Assembly: GCA_021797495.1 (NCBI GenBank)
Contig: JAJZZO010000007.1
Span: 1-51,379, forward strand
Length of the DNA: 51,379 nucleotides
Reading direction: 5' to 3'
DNA from: Microcaldota archaeon
GTDB taxonomy: Archaea; Micrarchaeota; Micrarchaeia; Micrarchaeales; Micrarchaeaceae
In this document: one piece after another, positions 41,423-49,311 of the stretch
How the letters are laid out: each line of letters begins with the position of its first letter
Numbering within the stretch: the stretch's first letter is position 1
Notes under the pieces: model-generated
What the model was told of the DNA's origin: nothing
The model's database searches: none
What the model saw: the letters and a program-made list of their open reading frames with translations, nothing else
Position numbers and translations under genes: made by a program

Positions 41423-43150
41423 CTATGCTGAAAGGACTTCGTTTATGGACAGGATTATTGTCTTGTCCTTTTCTATCGCCGACTTGTAAAACCCGAATGC
41501 GTCATCGTTGACTATCACTAAGACGAAATCATAATCCTTGAGCCTGTTGTCTATCATCCTTGAAGTGGAGTAAGCCGACTTCCTTCCCGTTTCGTATTCT
41601 ACGGCCATCTTGTTTGTGAAAGGGTATGCCGCTATGTCAGGCCCGGTGCTGTTATCGATTATGTAGTTCCTTATTCCGTTGGCAGATAACCATTCAGAAA
41701 TCTTTTTGACATAGAATTCGTGTTCTATGCTCAGCGAAGGATTCCTTAGCATTAGCCATTCCGAACCTTTGTATAAGAGACTTGACATTATTTTTGATTC
41801 CTTAAGCTTTTCTATGTGCTCTTCGGTGAATCCCATCCTTATTGCAGATTCTTTTTCTGTTGGAACTTTAAGGGCTTCGTCCGTTGGAGCCGCAATCGCA
41901 TAATCCACGTGGTTGAATACAGAACGTGCCTCCCCTGGGTCAATCATCACTTTCAACGGCATTGGAAATTCGGGAACTGACAAAATGAAACAATACTTTT
42001 CAACTATCGAAACTTCCCCATCGATGAATTTTTCCAGAGCTTGGGAGCCACGCGCCATCACAGAAGCGACATAATGCCTTTCACCCGGGTCTTTTGAATT
42101 GAATGTTATAAGGCATGATGAATTTTCCACCATCTCCTTTGGAAGCGCATTGCACATATGCGTGGATATTATGAGGCCTATCCCGTATTTCCTGCCCTCC
42201 CTCACTATTTTCTTTATTATGCCAGTACCGGAATCATAGTCGGCAAGAACGAAATCAAGCTCGTCTATAACTATATAGTTTGAAAGCTTGTGTGTTATCT
42301 TCATTTCATGCATTCGCGAGTATAGCCTTGACAGTATTTCATGCATCAATATTTGCCGCGACTCTTGATTACCGAAGTTCTTTAATGGGACCGCCACGAC
42401 ACCATTGAATAATTCGCTTATACCTTTGCTTTTGCCGTTATGGCTCGGTATCCCGGCACTTAGGGACGAGAGCTTGTTAAGCATGTTTGTGAGTCTTGCT
42501 TTCTCCGCACTGGTCCTAGAGTTAGCTATGAATATCTTAAGCTCTTTTATAAGAGCTGCAAAATCCGGGAGATTTTCCATTTCTCTTTGCGAAAGCGAAC
42601 GCATACCTGCCTTTCTATAAGCATAGCTCATGCATGAATGCAGCAGGTTCGACTGAAGATAGCCGAAGCCGAAAACGTCGGAAAGCAGTGCAGAGAGCTC
42701 CTGTATGCGTTCTCCTGCGCTTAATCCATCCAATGCAAATATGTTTATGTTGTTGCCCGTTGGATATGAAACCCTGCCGTTTACGGCTTTGATTATGCCG
42801 TAATGCTCGTTGTCGGAATCGAGCAGCAGTATGTTGATATCGCTTTTTGAGATCTCGTATATTAACTTCTTTAAAAGCGTGCTTTTCCCGTTTCCACTAG
42901 AGCCGGCTATAACCATATGCGGGCTGCTGTATTCTGATGGTTTTATATATACAGTTCCTTTTGCCTTTCCCCATGACAACGGGAAATCCCTGCTGTGATA
43001 ACCGTCATGAAAGTATATTTTTTGCTTTGATGGATATCCGAGCGCGTTTCCCAGCTCTATCTCGTTGCCTGCAGCGGTGTAGCCGCTACGTTGCTTTTTG
43101 CCAATCAAAAATCCTAGCCTATTTGCAAGGCTTGCGCTAATATTTTTCAT
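41423..43150 (-). CDS. HerA/VirB4-type ATPase fused to a nuclease-like domain
   Basis: The protein has 575 residues. A DUF87/HerA-type P-loop ATPase shows Walker A GSSGNGKST (83-91), Walker B VIDELD (294-299) and the IISTHM segment after it. The C-terminal 110 residues look like a PD-(D/E)xK nuclease: a helix with Glu478, GPDIAAY (Asp505) and VEYETGRK (517-524). Such motor-nuclease fusions could pump or process DNA in repair, conjugation or defence. No relaxase, NurA or Mre11 gene is near. It is probably an operon end, convergent with the small membrane protein gene and downstream of DUF72. Confidence 0.75.
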   Translation of the reverse strand: MKNISASLANRLGFLIGKKQRSGYTAAGNEIELGNALGYPSKQKIYFHDGYHSRDFPLSWGKAKGTVYIKPSEYSSPHMVIAGSSGNGKSTLLKKLIYEISKSDINILLLDSDNEHYGIIKAVNGRVSYPTGNNINIFALDGLSAGERIQELSALLSDVFGFGYLQSNLLHSCMSYAYRKAGMRSLSQREMENLPDFAALIKELKIFIANSRTSAEKARLTNMLNKLSSLSAGIPSHNGKSKGISELFNGVVAVPLKNFGNQESRQILMHEILSRLYSRMHEMKITHKLSNYIVIDELDFVLADYDSGTGIIKKIVREGRKYGIGLIISTHMCNALPKEMVENSSCLITFNSKDPGERHYVASVMARGSQALEKFIDGEVSIVEKYCFILSVPEFPMPLKVMIDPGEARSVFNHVDYAIAAPTDEALKVPTEKESAIRMGFTEEHIEKLKESKIMSSLLYKGSEWLMLRNPSLSIEHEFYVKKISEWLSANGIRNYIIDNSTGPDIAAYPFTNKMAVEYETGRKSAYSTSRMIDNRLKDYDFVLVIVNDDAFGFYKSAIEKDKTIILSINEVLSA

Positions 43151-43167
43151 TTAAAACACCAATCAAT

Positions 43168-43842
43168 TCAGAGAAGTTTCGAAAAAGTTCTTGCGTTGGA
43201 GAGCATGTAAGCATCATTATTGAAGAACGCGTATAACGTCTTAGGCTTCTCCTTCAGCGCAGAAAGTGCAATTTGCGAAAGATCCTTTGCCTTGTAATTG
43301 TACGAATACCATTCTTTCCTGCCGTGGAATCTTAGATATACAATATTATTTTTCTTTATTATTCTACCGCTTGTTTCTGGGGAATCCGGAGAAACTATGG
43401 CCCCCTTAAAATCAAGCCCCGGAAAGTCATAATCGTACCAGCTTCGGTGCCTGAATTCGAATGCCATGTTCTTTGTTTCAAAAGAACCAATGAAATCTTT
43501 AAGCCGTTGCTCTGTTTTTGTGGTAAACCTGGGAGGCATCTGCAACAGGAATAGTTTTAGCGAACTTTTCAGCGGCTTGAAGGCGTTTATGAATTCTGAA
43601 TAGATGCCGTACGATTTCCCGTTCAACAGGTGCGTGTGGGTCACCGCTTTGTTTACCTTAACAACCCATGCCAGTGACGAGCCTGCATTTGCCCACGAGC
43701 GCACCTGGTTTGGAAAAGGAAACCTGTAGAAGCTTGAATTGAGCTCTATGGCGTTGAGCCCTGAATTATTCACGTACCATTCAAGGCTTTTGCCATTGTT
43801 CCATTGATACATCCAACCTGAGGTGCCAACGTATTTTTCCAT
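43168..43842 (-). CDS. DUF72 (YecE-like) TIM-barrel protein
   Basis: The protein has 224 residues from ATG 43842, which follows CGTGAAGAGTTC. A TATA box (GTATATAAAG on the minus strand, about 43865-43874) lies after the longer in-frame start and so rejects it. The DUF72 hallmarks are VGTSGWMYQWN, IELNSSFYRFP, FEFRHRSWYD and YLRFHGR. The biochemical role of DUF72 is unknown; a TIM-barrel hydrolase or nuclease has been suggested. It is close to the HerA-like gene and may be co-transcribed with it. Confidence 0.88.
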   Translation of the reverse strand: MEKYVGTSGWMYQWNNGKSLEWYVNNSGLNAIELNSSFYRFPFPNQVRSWANAGSSLAWVVKVNKAVTHTHLLNGKSYGIYSEFINAFKPLKSSLKLFLLQMPPRFTTKTEQRLKDFIGSFETKNMAFEFRHRSWYDYDFPGLDFKGAIVSPDSPETSGRIIKKNNIVYLRFHGRKEWYSYNYKAKDLSQIALSALKEKPKTLYAFFNNDAYMLSNARTFSKLL

Positions 43843-43900
43843 GAACTCTTCACGTATTGAATGCTTTATATACTTTTTCAGCAAAACCTATCTTGCAGGT

Positions 43901-44034
43901 GCCAGGGTGGCAGAATCTGGTAACGCGCCGGTCTTGAGTTTTCAAAACATCAAGAGCTGATTCGATGATGCAAAAGGCGCGACAAGTAAACCGGTGCCCG
44001 CAAGGGCTTTAGGGTTCAAATCCCTACCCTGGCG
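43901..44034 (+). tRNA. tRNA-Ser (anticodon TGA) with intron
   Basis: Acceptor GCCAGGG (43901-43907) pairs with CCCTGGC (44027-44033), and the discriminator G at 44034 is typical of serine. The anticodon stem CCGGT/ACCGG gives the loop CTTGAGA once a 50-base intron (43939-43988) is removed between positions 37 and 38, the usual archaeal site. The long variable arm GCCC GCAA GGGC and the T arm TAGGG TTCAAAT CCCTA are intact. In the D arm G10-C25 and C11-G24 pair, but A12-C23 is a mismatch. No CCA is encoded. Confidence 0.9.
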
Positions 44035-44063
44035 CATTTTTACGCATTTGTGCAGTTTCTAAT

Positions 44064-44660
44064 TCAATATGTGCTTTTTAGTATTTTCTTTGCGTGGTTG
44101 GTGGTTTCGGGGCGCCCTTTCCTTAATAGGCGCGTTCTTAAGTCGTTATTTTCGTTGATGCTTGACCTAAGTTCGTCTAGCAGCGTGTATAATGACCCTG
44201 ATTCGTTTTTAAGGCTTAGTTGCAAACCGGTGGCTTGATTGTAATGTATAGACCATACTTTGTTGCATATGTCATCGCTGTCATATCCGTGCTTTTTCAG
44301 TTCTATCTTTAGCTTGTCTGGTTTTTTAGGCATTTTGTTGGTTATAATTATCGTGTAGTATTCCGAACTTGCAGGATCGGACATGAATGCATGCATCTTT
44401 TCTATAAATCTTTCGTCCACAAAGCGTTTGCCGTGGGTTTCTATGAGTATCTTCTTACCGTTAAATGTCCCGTTTATCATAAAATCAGGGGTGAATGTTA
44501 TTTTTTTGTCGTTATAAATTATTGGAAACTTCATATTCTTGTAAGAGAAACTTATGTGCATAAGATCCAGCGTCGCTGCAATACTTGCCTCAAACCTTGA
44601 TGAAAAATTTATGTTGTCCCTTTCCGTTATGCTTATCGCTATGCTCTCCCAAACCTCCAA
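44064..44660 (-). CDS. Nuclease-like protein, PD-(D/E)xK style, unknown
   Basis: The protein has 198 residues from TTG 44660, which follows GGGTGTATTA. Its first half has an order seen in restriction-type nucleases: Glu in SSRFEASIAATL, then ITFTPDFMI and KKILIETHGKRF. His takes the place where Lys of the ExK motif is usual, so activity is uncertain. The rest is helical and charged. A TATA-like CAATATAAAAAT on the minus strand (about 44699-44710) gives it its own promoter. It follows the unknown 345-residue gene and the Nudix gene on the same strand. Confidence 0.6.
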   Translation of the reverse strand: MEVWESIAISITERDNINFSSRFEASIAATLDLMHISFSYKNMKFPIIYNDKKITFTPDFMINGTFNGKKILIETHGKRFVDERFIEKMHAFMSDPASSEYYTIIITNKMPKKPDKLKIELKKHGYDSDDICNKVWSIHYNQATGLQLSLKNESGSLYTLLDELRSSINENNDLRTRLLRKGRPETTNHAKKILKSTY

Positions 44661-44786
44661 TAATACACCCTTGCAAAGCTTGCGCTGGCATGCAAATTTT
44701 TATATTGCGTGCACAACCCCATACCCTCAGTAGCTTTTGTGCGCGCTCATTTTTATTAGTTGGGTTTTCTACAAATCTTTTAGATT

Positions 44787-45824
44787 TTAGCTTCTCCCAA
44801 AAAGCCTTTGTATACGGATTTTTACATCTGGCAGCATTTGCGGCTCAAATCCCGAACAGCCTACTGTGCATACGCCCAAATCGGAATATGTGGTTATGGA
44901 GAATTTGGGTATTTTGGTCTGTTTTTGCTCCGATGTGTAAACTTCATCTATCATTTCATTTAGTTGCAAGACGAAACTTGCTATCAGGGAATAGTCCTTA
45001 GGCTTAAGGTACACCAAAGCAAAATAACCAGATTTGTTACCAAAATGTATTTGGAAGCCGACGGACTTGCCTTGTGGGGATTTTTCAATAATTATCTCGG
45101 GCCATGAAGGCAGTGCCTCGTTAGATAAGTAGTCTGAGACTAGCGAAGCCGTCATACGTGCAATTGCAGGCTCGTCGGTTCCAACGACCTTTTCCATGAA
45201 CGTATTGAGATTTAGTTCTTGTATCCCATCGCGCAGTGAGCTGTATGTGGCAATGAATTTGGAGAGCTTGCGTTCTATATCCTGCATTGCTATTAGCGTG
45301 TTTTTCACGACATACGGCAGGTTTTCGATATCTGACTGTTTTTCTATTGCGCGTATCAGCTTCCGTGCAGCATAGATTGTGTCCCTTTCATCCATATGGC
45401 TGTATGCCTTTCTGCTAACGCCCAAAAGCGCCTGTGCTATGGGCTCAGAGTGCTCGCCTAGTTCAGTCTTTAACGTTTCTAGGAGTGCCTCTTCGTTTAG
45501 GTATACTTTTGCGCTTTGCTTTGGGCTTTTTATTCCGAGCTCATCGATTATATAATTGACCGCTAGTTTCTTGTATGTTATGAGCCTGGTTGTCGCTGTG
45601 AGCTCCTCCAGACTTGAGTATGCCTGCCCATAACAAGCGTTCGCCTTGCCAAGATAGTGGACAGCCTTGTCTGTGGTTTTGTCCTTTACCCTTAAGAGAT
45701 CGTATACAACTACGCTTGAAAGTTTGGAGAGAAGCTCCTGCCTCTCCTTTTCCGAATTCACGGTTGACTGTGTATCGGCTTTTATTTTCAGGAAATTTTT
45801 TTCTTGTTTTTCCATAAAAAACAT
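44787..45824 (-). CDS. Unknown 345-residue soluble protein
   Basis: The protein is largely helical in the first 230 residues, with alternating charged and hydrophobic stretches. A beta-containing end follows (SVGFQIHFGNKSGYFALVYLK, then KFSITTYSDLGVCTVGCSGFEP). The CTVGC cysteine pair near residue 320 could bind metal. I do not recognise it. It starts at ATG 45824 or ATG 45815 (MEKQEK), 16 bases after the Nudix stop, so both are in one operon. A nuclease-like gene follows after 126 bases. Confidence 0.65.
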   Translation of the reverse strand: MFFMEKQEKNFLKIKADTQSTVNSEKERQELLSKLSSVVVYDLLRVKDKTTDKAVHYLGKANACYGQAYSSLEELTATTRLITYKKLAVNYIIDELGIKSPKQSAKVYLNEEALLETLKTELGEHSEPIAQALLGVSRKAYSHMDERDTIYAARKLIRAIEKQSDIENLPYVVKNTLIAMQDIERKLSKFIATYSSLRDGIQELNLNTFMEKVVGTDEPAIARMTASLVSDYLSNEALPSWPEIIIEKSPQGKSVGFQIHFGNKSGYFALVYLKPKDYSLIASFVLQLNEMIDEVYTSEQKQTKIPKFSITTYSDLGVCTVGCSGFEPQMLPDVKIRIQRLFGRS

Positions 45825-45840
45825 TTGTTTTTTTAAAACA

Positions 45841-46371
45841 TTATTCCGACCCGTGCTTGTAACTTATTTTCATGTCTATTACCTTGTTCGAATCGCCGAA
45901 AAGGAAAGACGCATCGACTGTTTTTCCTTTAAGCACGTAAGGAAGCCAGTATTTGTCATCATCCCACATCATATCCAAGGGTATGGAATTTGTATCGAAC
46001 CATTCTGGCTTCATTTCCTCGCTTTCCGATGGAGTGCCATTCCACTCATCCCCTATGTAAACATGAACCCTCTGATTGAAATCTGGATTTGGCTTTGTGC
46101 CGCCGAAGTAAAAGTTTATGGTTGCAACCTTCCTGTAGCTTGTCAGCTCTACGTTTATTTCCTCTTTGGTTTCCCTAAGCATGGCCTCTTCTATGCTTTC
46201 GCCTTCCTTGAGCTTGCCTCCGACACCGTTGAGCTTTCCGACCCCGAAACCGCGCTTTTTCAATGCGAGAAGCACTTTGGAAGATTCGCGGTTTATGAGA
46301 TAGCAGAGAGTTACGTCCCTTAGCGAGCCGCTATACTTATCTATGTAGTAGTCGATTTTGTCGTCCCCCAT
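45841..46371 (-). CDS. Nudix hydrolase, MTH1/8-oxo-dGTPase-like
   Basis: From ATG 46371 (GGTG six bases before it; the GTG 46380 is part of the ribosome site) the protein has 176 residues. The Nudix box runs from Gly52 to Val74 (GKLKEGES, then RETKEE), with Asn at the last Gly position. GFGVGKLNGVGGK before it and PEWF...MMWDDDKYWLP after it resemble the MTH1/NUDT1 branch, which removes oxidised purine nucleotides. It heads a run with the 345-residue and nuclease-like genes. Confidence 0.88.
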   Translation of the reverse strand: MGDDKIDYYIDKYSGSLRDVTLCYLINRESSKVLLALKKRGFGVGKLNGVGGKLKEGESIEEAMLRETKEEINVELTSYRKVATINFYFGGTKPNPDFNQRVHVYIGDEWNGTPSESEEMKPEWFDTNSIPLDMMWDDDKYWLPYVLKGKTVDASFLFGDSNKVIDMKISYKHGSE

Positions 46372-46426
46372 AAGCGGCACCGCAGTAACAATGATAATAA
46401 GATTAACCCATATAATATTAATTCCT

Positions 46427-46867
46427 TTACCCGTTCGAGTAGGTCCCCATATATTCGCATTTCTCTATGGTGCTGCTCTTGAGCTTGTCGTCCAGGGGCT
46501 TCCTGTGCATGCCGTTTGGAAGCCTTTCAAGCGATGTAGCGTATGCCCTGAAATAGTACCTATGCGGGGCGCCTTTCGGAGGGCATGGACCATTATAGCC
46601 TTCGTTCCCGAAATCATTTATCCCGAAGCTCATCTCCGAATGCTTTGAGCCACGGTCCAATCTGTATGTGTCAGGTGGTATGTTGTATGCTATCCAATGG
46701 GTAAAAGTGCCCATCGGTGCATCTGGATCTTCCATTATAACAACTATGCTCTTGGCATCTGCCGGGACATCGCTTATTTCTACGGTCGGCTGTGTATCTA
46801 GGCCCCTACAAGTAAATTGGTCCGGGATGCGTTCCCCGTGCTTGAAACCTTTTACGGTTATCTCCAT
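46427..46867 (-). CDS. PEBP / YbhB-YbcL family protein
   Basis: From ATG 46867 the protein has 146 residues; an earlier TTG-type start at 46912 lies upstream of a TATA-like AATTTATAC and is rejected. The family signs are clear: FTCRGLDTQPTVEISDVP, IVVIMEDPDAPMGTFTHWIAYNIP, YNGPCPPKGAPHRYYFRAYA and LDDKLKSSTIEKCEYMGTY. Bacterial and archaeal members bind small ligands and have no settled role. It is monocistronic, between the Nudix gene and an unknown gene. Confidence 0.92.
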   Translation of the reverse strand: MEITVKGFKHGERIPDQFTCRGLDTQPTVEISDVPADAKSIVVIMEDPDAPMGTFTHWIAYNIPPDTYRLDRGSKHSEMSFGINDFGNEGYNGPCPPKGAPHRYYFRAYATSLERLPNGMHRKPLDDKLKSSTIEKCEYMGTYSNG

Positions 46868-46949
46868 AATAACAAACTGTGATAAAAAGTATAAATTACT
46901 TATGCAGGGCATTAGGATGTAGATTAGATTAGTACCTTTGTGCCTTTAC

Positions 46950-47279
46950 TCACGCGCTTGTGCGCAGTACGCTGTTGACATTGCCGTCTGAAACCCTGAG
47001 CACGGAATCGCCCATCTCTTTTATGAGCTTTGAAATCCTCTCTTCGTTCTCTTTTGATGGATGTAGGAATAGGCTTCGGATGGTAAATATGCCATACTCA
47101 TCGCCTTTTTCTATAGAAAAAGACCAGTGAACGCCGCTAGCTATATCCGCATATTCAGGTCTAGCAGTTATGTCATTGAACTGTTTTATGGCGGCTTTCA
47201 ACGCTTCTGGCTTTATTGTAACGGTATATTTCATTTTGCGAACGCCGCTGACCTCTGTAGATTTGAAACCTGTTTGCAT
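46950..47279 (-). CDS. Small unknown protein
   Basis: From ATG 47279, which follows GTGATAAGC, the protein has 109 residues; ATG 47234 (MKYTVTIKPEALKAAI) is an alternative. The protein is soluble and alpha/beta, with a beta phrase HWSFSIEKGDEYGIFTIRSLF and a helical end. A TATA-like CTATAAATA on the minus strand (about 47331-47340) lies upstream. No family is recognised. Confidence 0.6.
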   Translation of the reverse strand: MQTGFKSTEVSGVRKMKYTVTIKPEALKAAIKQFNDITARPEYADIASGVHWSFSIEKGDEYGIFTIRSLFLHPSKENEERISKLIKEMGDSVLRVSDGNVNSVLRTSA

Positions 47280-47406
47280 GCTTATCACGACATTTAATGC
47301 TTAGATATGAATAGGAGGTATTCCGCCTTTGATAATATTTATAGCTTTCTAGACCATTATCGTACGTATTTTTAGGTTTCAAATGCATGCGTTACTGGTT
47401 GTTTAA

Positions 47407-47622
47407 GTGAACGGCATAATAAAGGCAAGTATCGGTTGGGTGGTGGCAGGGCTTGTTGCTGGGGCGGTTTGGGCCATAGTGCTGTACCGCGGCGTTCACG
47501 ATCCCGGAATGTTGCTAGTGTCAATTTTTGTGCTCTTTATAGGATTTTGCATAATGGCTTTTAACAAGAGCATTGCGAAGATAAGGGACTCCATAATCGC
47601 AAGCAAGGCCAAAAAACCTTAA
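47407..47622 (+). CDS. Two-helix membrane protein, unknown
   Basis: The protein has 71 residues from GTG 47407. Two hydrophobic helices (about 8-27 and 34-52) are followed by a basic tail (KIRDSIIASKAKKP). The ribosome site is weak, so the start is uncertain. It converges on the gene at 47645. The function is unknown. Confidence 0.55.
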   Translation: MNGIIKASIGWVVAGLVAGAVWAIVLYRGVHDPGMLLVSIFVLFIGFCIMAFNKSIAKIRDSIIASKAKKP

Positions 47623-47644
47623 AAAAAAGAAAAAGGGCTTTTGG

Positions 47645-47953
47645 TTATTTATGCCCAAAAGCCAAAAAACTGAACCCTGAAGGCGTTGTCTCGGATTGGT
47701 GCTTGTATATAAGCTCCCTGCCTAGGCTCCTTTTTGTCAGCTGTGCTGTCATGTCCTCTTCTGTTACCACAGCTATGGCACGCACGAGCTCCGAGACTGT
47801 GGATGTGTGCACACTTTCGGGTTCTATGCCCATAAGCTCGTACTTATAGTCTAGAAGACCCTCTATACACTCCCTTATCTCTTGCTCGTACATTAACTCC
47901 CTCTGCAGTTTTCCATTCTCCGGCTCACGCTCGCTCTTTTCGTTCAGATCCAT
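47645..47953 (-). CDS. Small acidic unknown protein with a long leader
   Basis: The 102 residues are acidic and helical (EIRECIEGLLDYKYELMGIEPE), with a Thr/Ser/Pro end. ATG 47953 follows GAGGGGTTTTGA. A TATA box (GGTATAAATA on the minus strand, about 48070-48080) puts the transcript start near 48047, so the leader is about 94 bases, unusually long for this genome. The leader contains a segment (47955-47989) that is repeated in the short RNA candidate at 48173-48207. No family is recognised. Confidence 0.6.
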   Translation of the reverse strand: MDLNEKSEREPENGKLQRELMYEQEIRECIEGLLDYKYELMGIEPESVHTSTVSELVRAIAVVTEEDMTAQLTKRSLGRELIYKHQSETTPSGFSFLAFGHK

Positions 47954-47954
47954 T

Positions 47955-47989
47955 CAAAACCCCTCGGACGCGCCCTTGCTACGCACAGG
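47955..47989. repeat. Copy a of a 35-base repeat (in the leader of the 47645 gene)
   Basis: Plus-strand CAAAACCCC, then GGACGCGCC, then ACGCACAGG matches the order CAAACCCC, GGACGCGCC, ATGCGCAGG at 48173-48207. On the minus strand this copy forms the end of the leader and the ribosome site of the gene at 47645-47953. Confidence 0.7.
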
Positions 47990-48125
47990 TAGAACCCCAG
48001 AAAAAGCTGTCTGCCATATTTGTATTGTGCATGGCTTGCGCACTGTCCAGTGTGTTTTTAAAGTTAAATTATTTATACCTTACTATAAATGATTTACTTT
48101 TATAGATAAAAGTTCCATAAAGTAA

Positions 48126-48137
48126 TATTTAAATACT
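48126..48137 (+). promoter_or_regulatory. TATA box of the short RNA candidate
   Basis: TTTAAATA at 48128-48135 lies about 26 bases before the predicted RNA 5' end at 48158. Confidence 0.55.
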
Positions 48138-48157
48138 TTTGTAAACATATAATAATT

Positions 48158-48220
48158 GCCGAGGAAACTTGGCAAACCCCAGAGGACGCGCCTGCGCTAT
48201 GCGCAGGCGCTGTCTTTGTA
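48158..48220 (+). ncRNA. Short structured RNA candidate, two hairpins
   Basis: Hairpin 1 is GCCGAG (48158-48163), loop GAAA, CTTGGC (48168-48173), closed by a GNRA tetraloop. A single-stranded AAACCCCA (48174-48181) follows. Hairpin 2 pairs GAGGAC plus GCGCCTGCGC (48182-48197) with GCGCAGGCGC, a bulged T and GTCTTT (48201-48217). A TATA box lies about 26 bases before position 48158, and the RNA would end just before the converging peptidase gene stop. The linker is complementary to GGGGTTT at the ribosome site of the 47645 gene. Expression is not shown. Confidence 0.55.
48173..48207. repeat. Copy b of the 35-base repeat (in the short RNA candidate)
   Basis: See the copy at 47955-47989. Both run in the same plus-strand orientation about 218 bases apart. 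In this copy changes such as GCGCTATGCGC make the inner part a perfect hairpin. Confidence 0.7.
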
Positions 48221-48224
48221 AAAA

Positions 48225-49241
48225 TCAGTCTACTCCTGGTTCTAGCATTTCCATTGTGCACTGGCCGGCATCCAGCTTGACCCTTATACCTATTGGTATT
48301 GTCGTTATGTATTTACCGTGGCAGCATGCCATCTCTATGAAGGCCGGCTTTCTCGGCATCTTGTTGGTAAAAAGGTCCTGCAGCGTGCTGTGCATTGTGG
48401 CGCTTATGTAGTCCTCGATGAACAGGTGCTTGAACAGGTATGAGGTAACCCCCTGCGACTCCGTTAAGTTTTCGATGCTGTAGTTTGGAAGCTGGCCGAA
48501 AACTATGCCGTTTGCTTTTTTGAGGACGCCTTTGAGCATTAGCGAAGCGAGAAGGTTATCGAGCATCCATGGCTCCACATTGACATCTTCGAAGAAGAGT
48601 ATCTTGCCTTTTGAATCAGGGAGGTATTTTGTTCCCACTATGAGCGAAAAGACAGTAAGGTTGCCTCCCATCAGCTGCCCTTTTGCCTTGCCGTCGTTTA
48701 TTGATTTTGCCCAGCCGCTCTCCATAGGGTTTTTAATTGTGGATTCTTCGCCCTTGCTTATTATGTTTATCAGGTTGTTCCAGTTCGTCTGCAAAGCCTC
48801 CTCGTCTGATTCTATCATGTCTATGAGCATAGGACCTTGGAAAGAGGCCATGTGCGCCATGCGCATGAAAGCAAGCTGCAGTAGGGTTATATCGCTGTAA
48901 CCTATGAACACCTTTGGGTGGTCTTTTATGACATCATAGTCTATGTCGCTCAGTATGTCTATGGAGCCCGCGCCTCCCTGCAGCACCATTATGGCGTCGT
49001 ATTTGTCGTTCCTGAATGCGTTTTCTATCTCGTTCTTCCTTGTGGCGTCTCCCGCAGTAAGGTATCTCGTTGGAGACTCCCTGAGCATGCTTGAGGCAAG
49101 GCTCACCTTGAAACCCTGCTTTTCTATGAAGCGCACGGCCTTGGGCAGCGAACTTGTGGAAGTTGCTGCGCTCGATGGCGCAATTACGCGTATTGTACCT
49201 CCCTTCCTAAGCCTTGGAGGTTTTACCATTGGCTCGTACAT
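48225..49241 (-). CDS. S66-family peptidase (LD-carboxypeptidase/MccF-like)
   Basis: The 338-residue protein has the S66 catalytic set: Ser116 in GYSDIT, Glu218 in FFEDVN and His302 in CHGKYITTIPIG, plus the family start GGTIRVIAPSS. Bacterial relatives cut murein tetrapeptides or inactivate microcin C. Archaea lack murein, so the MccF-like role of clearing peptidyl-adenylate toxins or processing imported peptides is more likely. ATG 49241 or 49229 may be the start. It converges on the short RNA candidate. Confidence 0.9.
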   Translation of the reverse strand: MYEPMVKPPRLRKGGTIRVIAPSSAATSTSSLPKAVRFIEKQGFKVSLASSMLRESPTRYLTAGDATRKNEIENAFRNDKYDAIMVLQGGAGSIDILSDIDYDVIKDHPKVFIGYSDITLLQLAFMRMAHMASFQGPMLIDMIESDEEALQTNWNNLINIISKGEESTIKNPMESGWAKSINDGKAKGQLMGGNLTVFSLIVGTKYLPDSKGKILFFEDVNVEPWMLDNLLASLMLKGVLKKANGIVFGQLPNYSIENLTESQGVTSYLFKHLFIEDYISATMHSTLQDLFTNKMPRKPAFIEMACCHGKYITTIPIGIRVKLDAGQCTMEMLEPGVD

Positions 49242-49311
49242 GATGGTATTTGGCAGATAAAGGATTTAGCTCTTGACATCGCGTTAGCTTATTATTTTAT
49301 CGCTCGCAAAT

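Noticed and set aside
43901-44034. Reading the intron-bearing tRNA as tRNA-Leu (CAA) through the TTTTCAAAA stretch
   Set aside because: That stretch lies in the intron. Joined exons give the loop CTTGAGA and discriminator G, both typical of serine tRNA(TGA).
48158-48220. RNase P fragment, because of GAGGAAAC
   Set aside because: The motif is the loop of a small GNRA hairpin and no other RNase P region follows.
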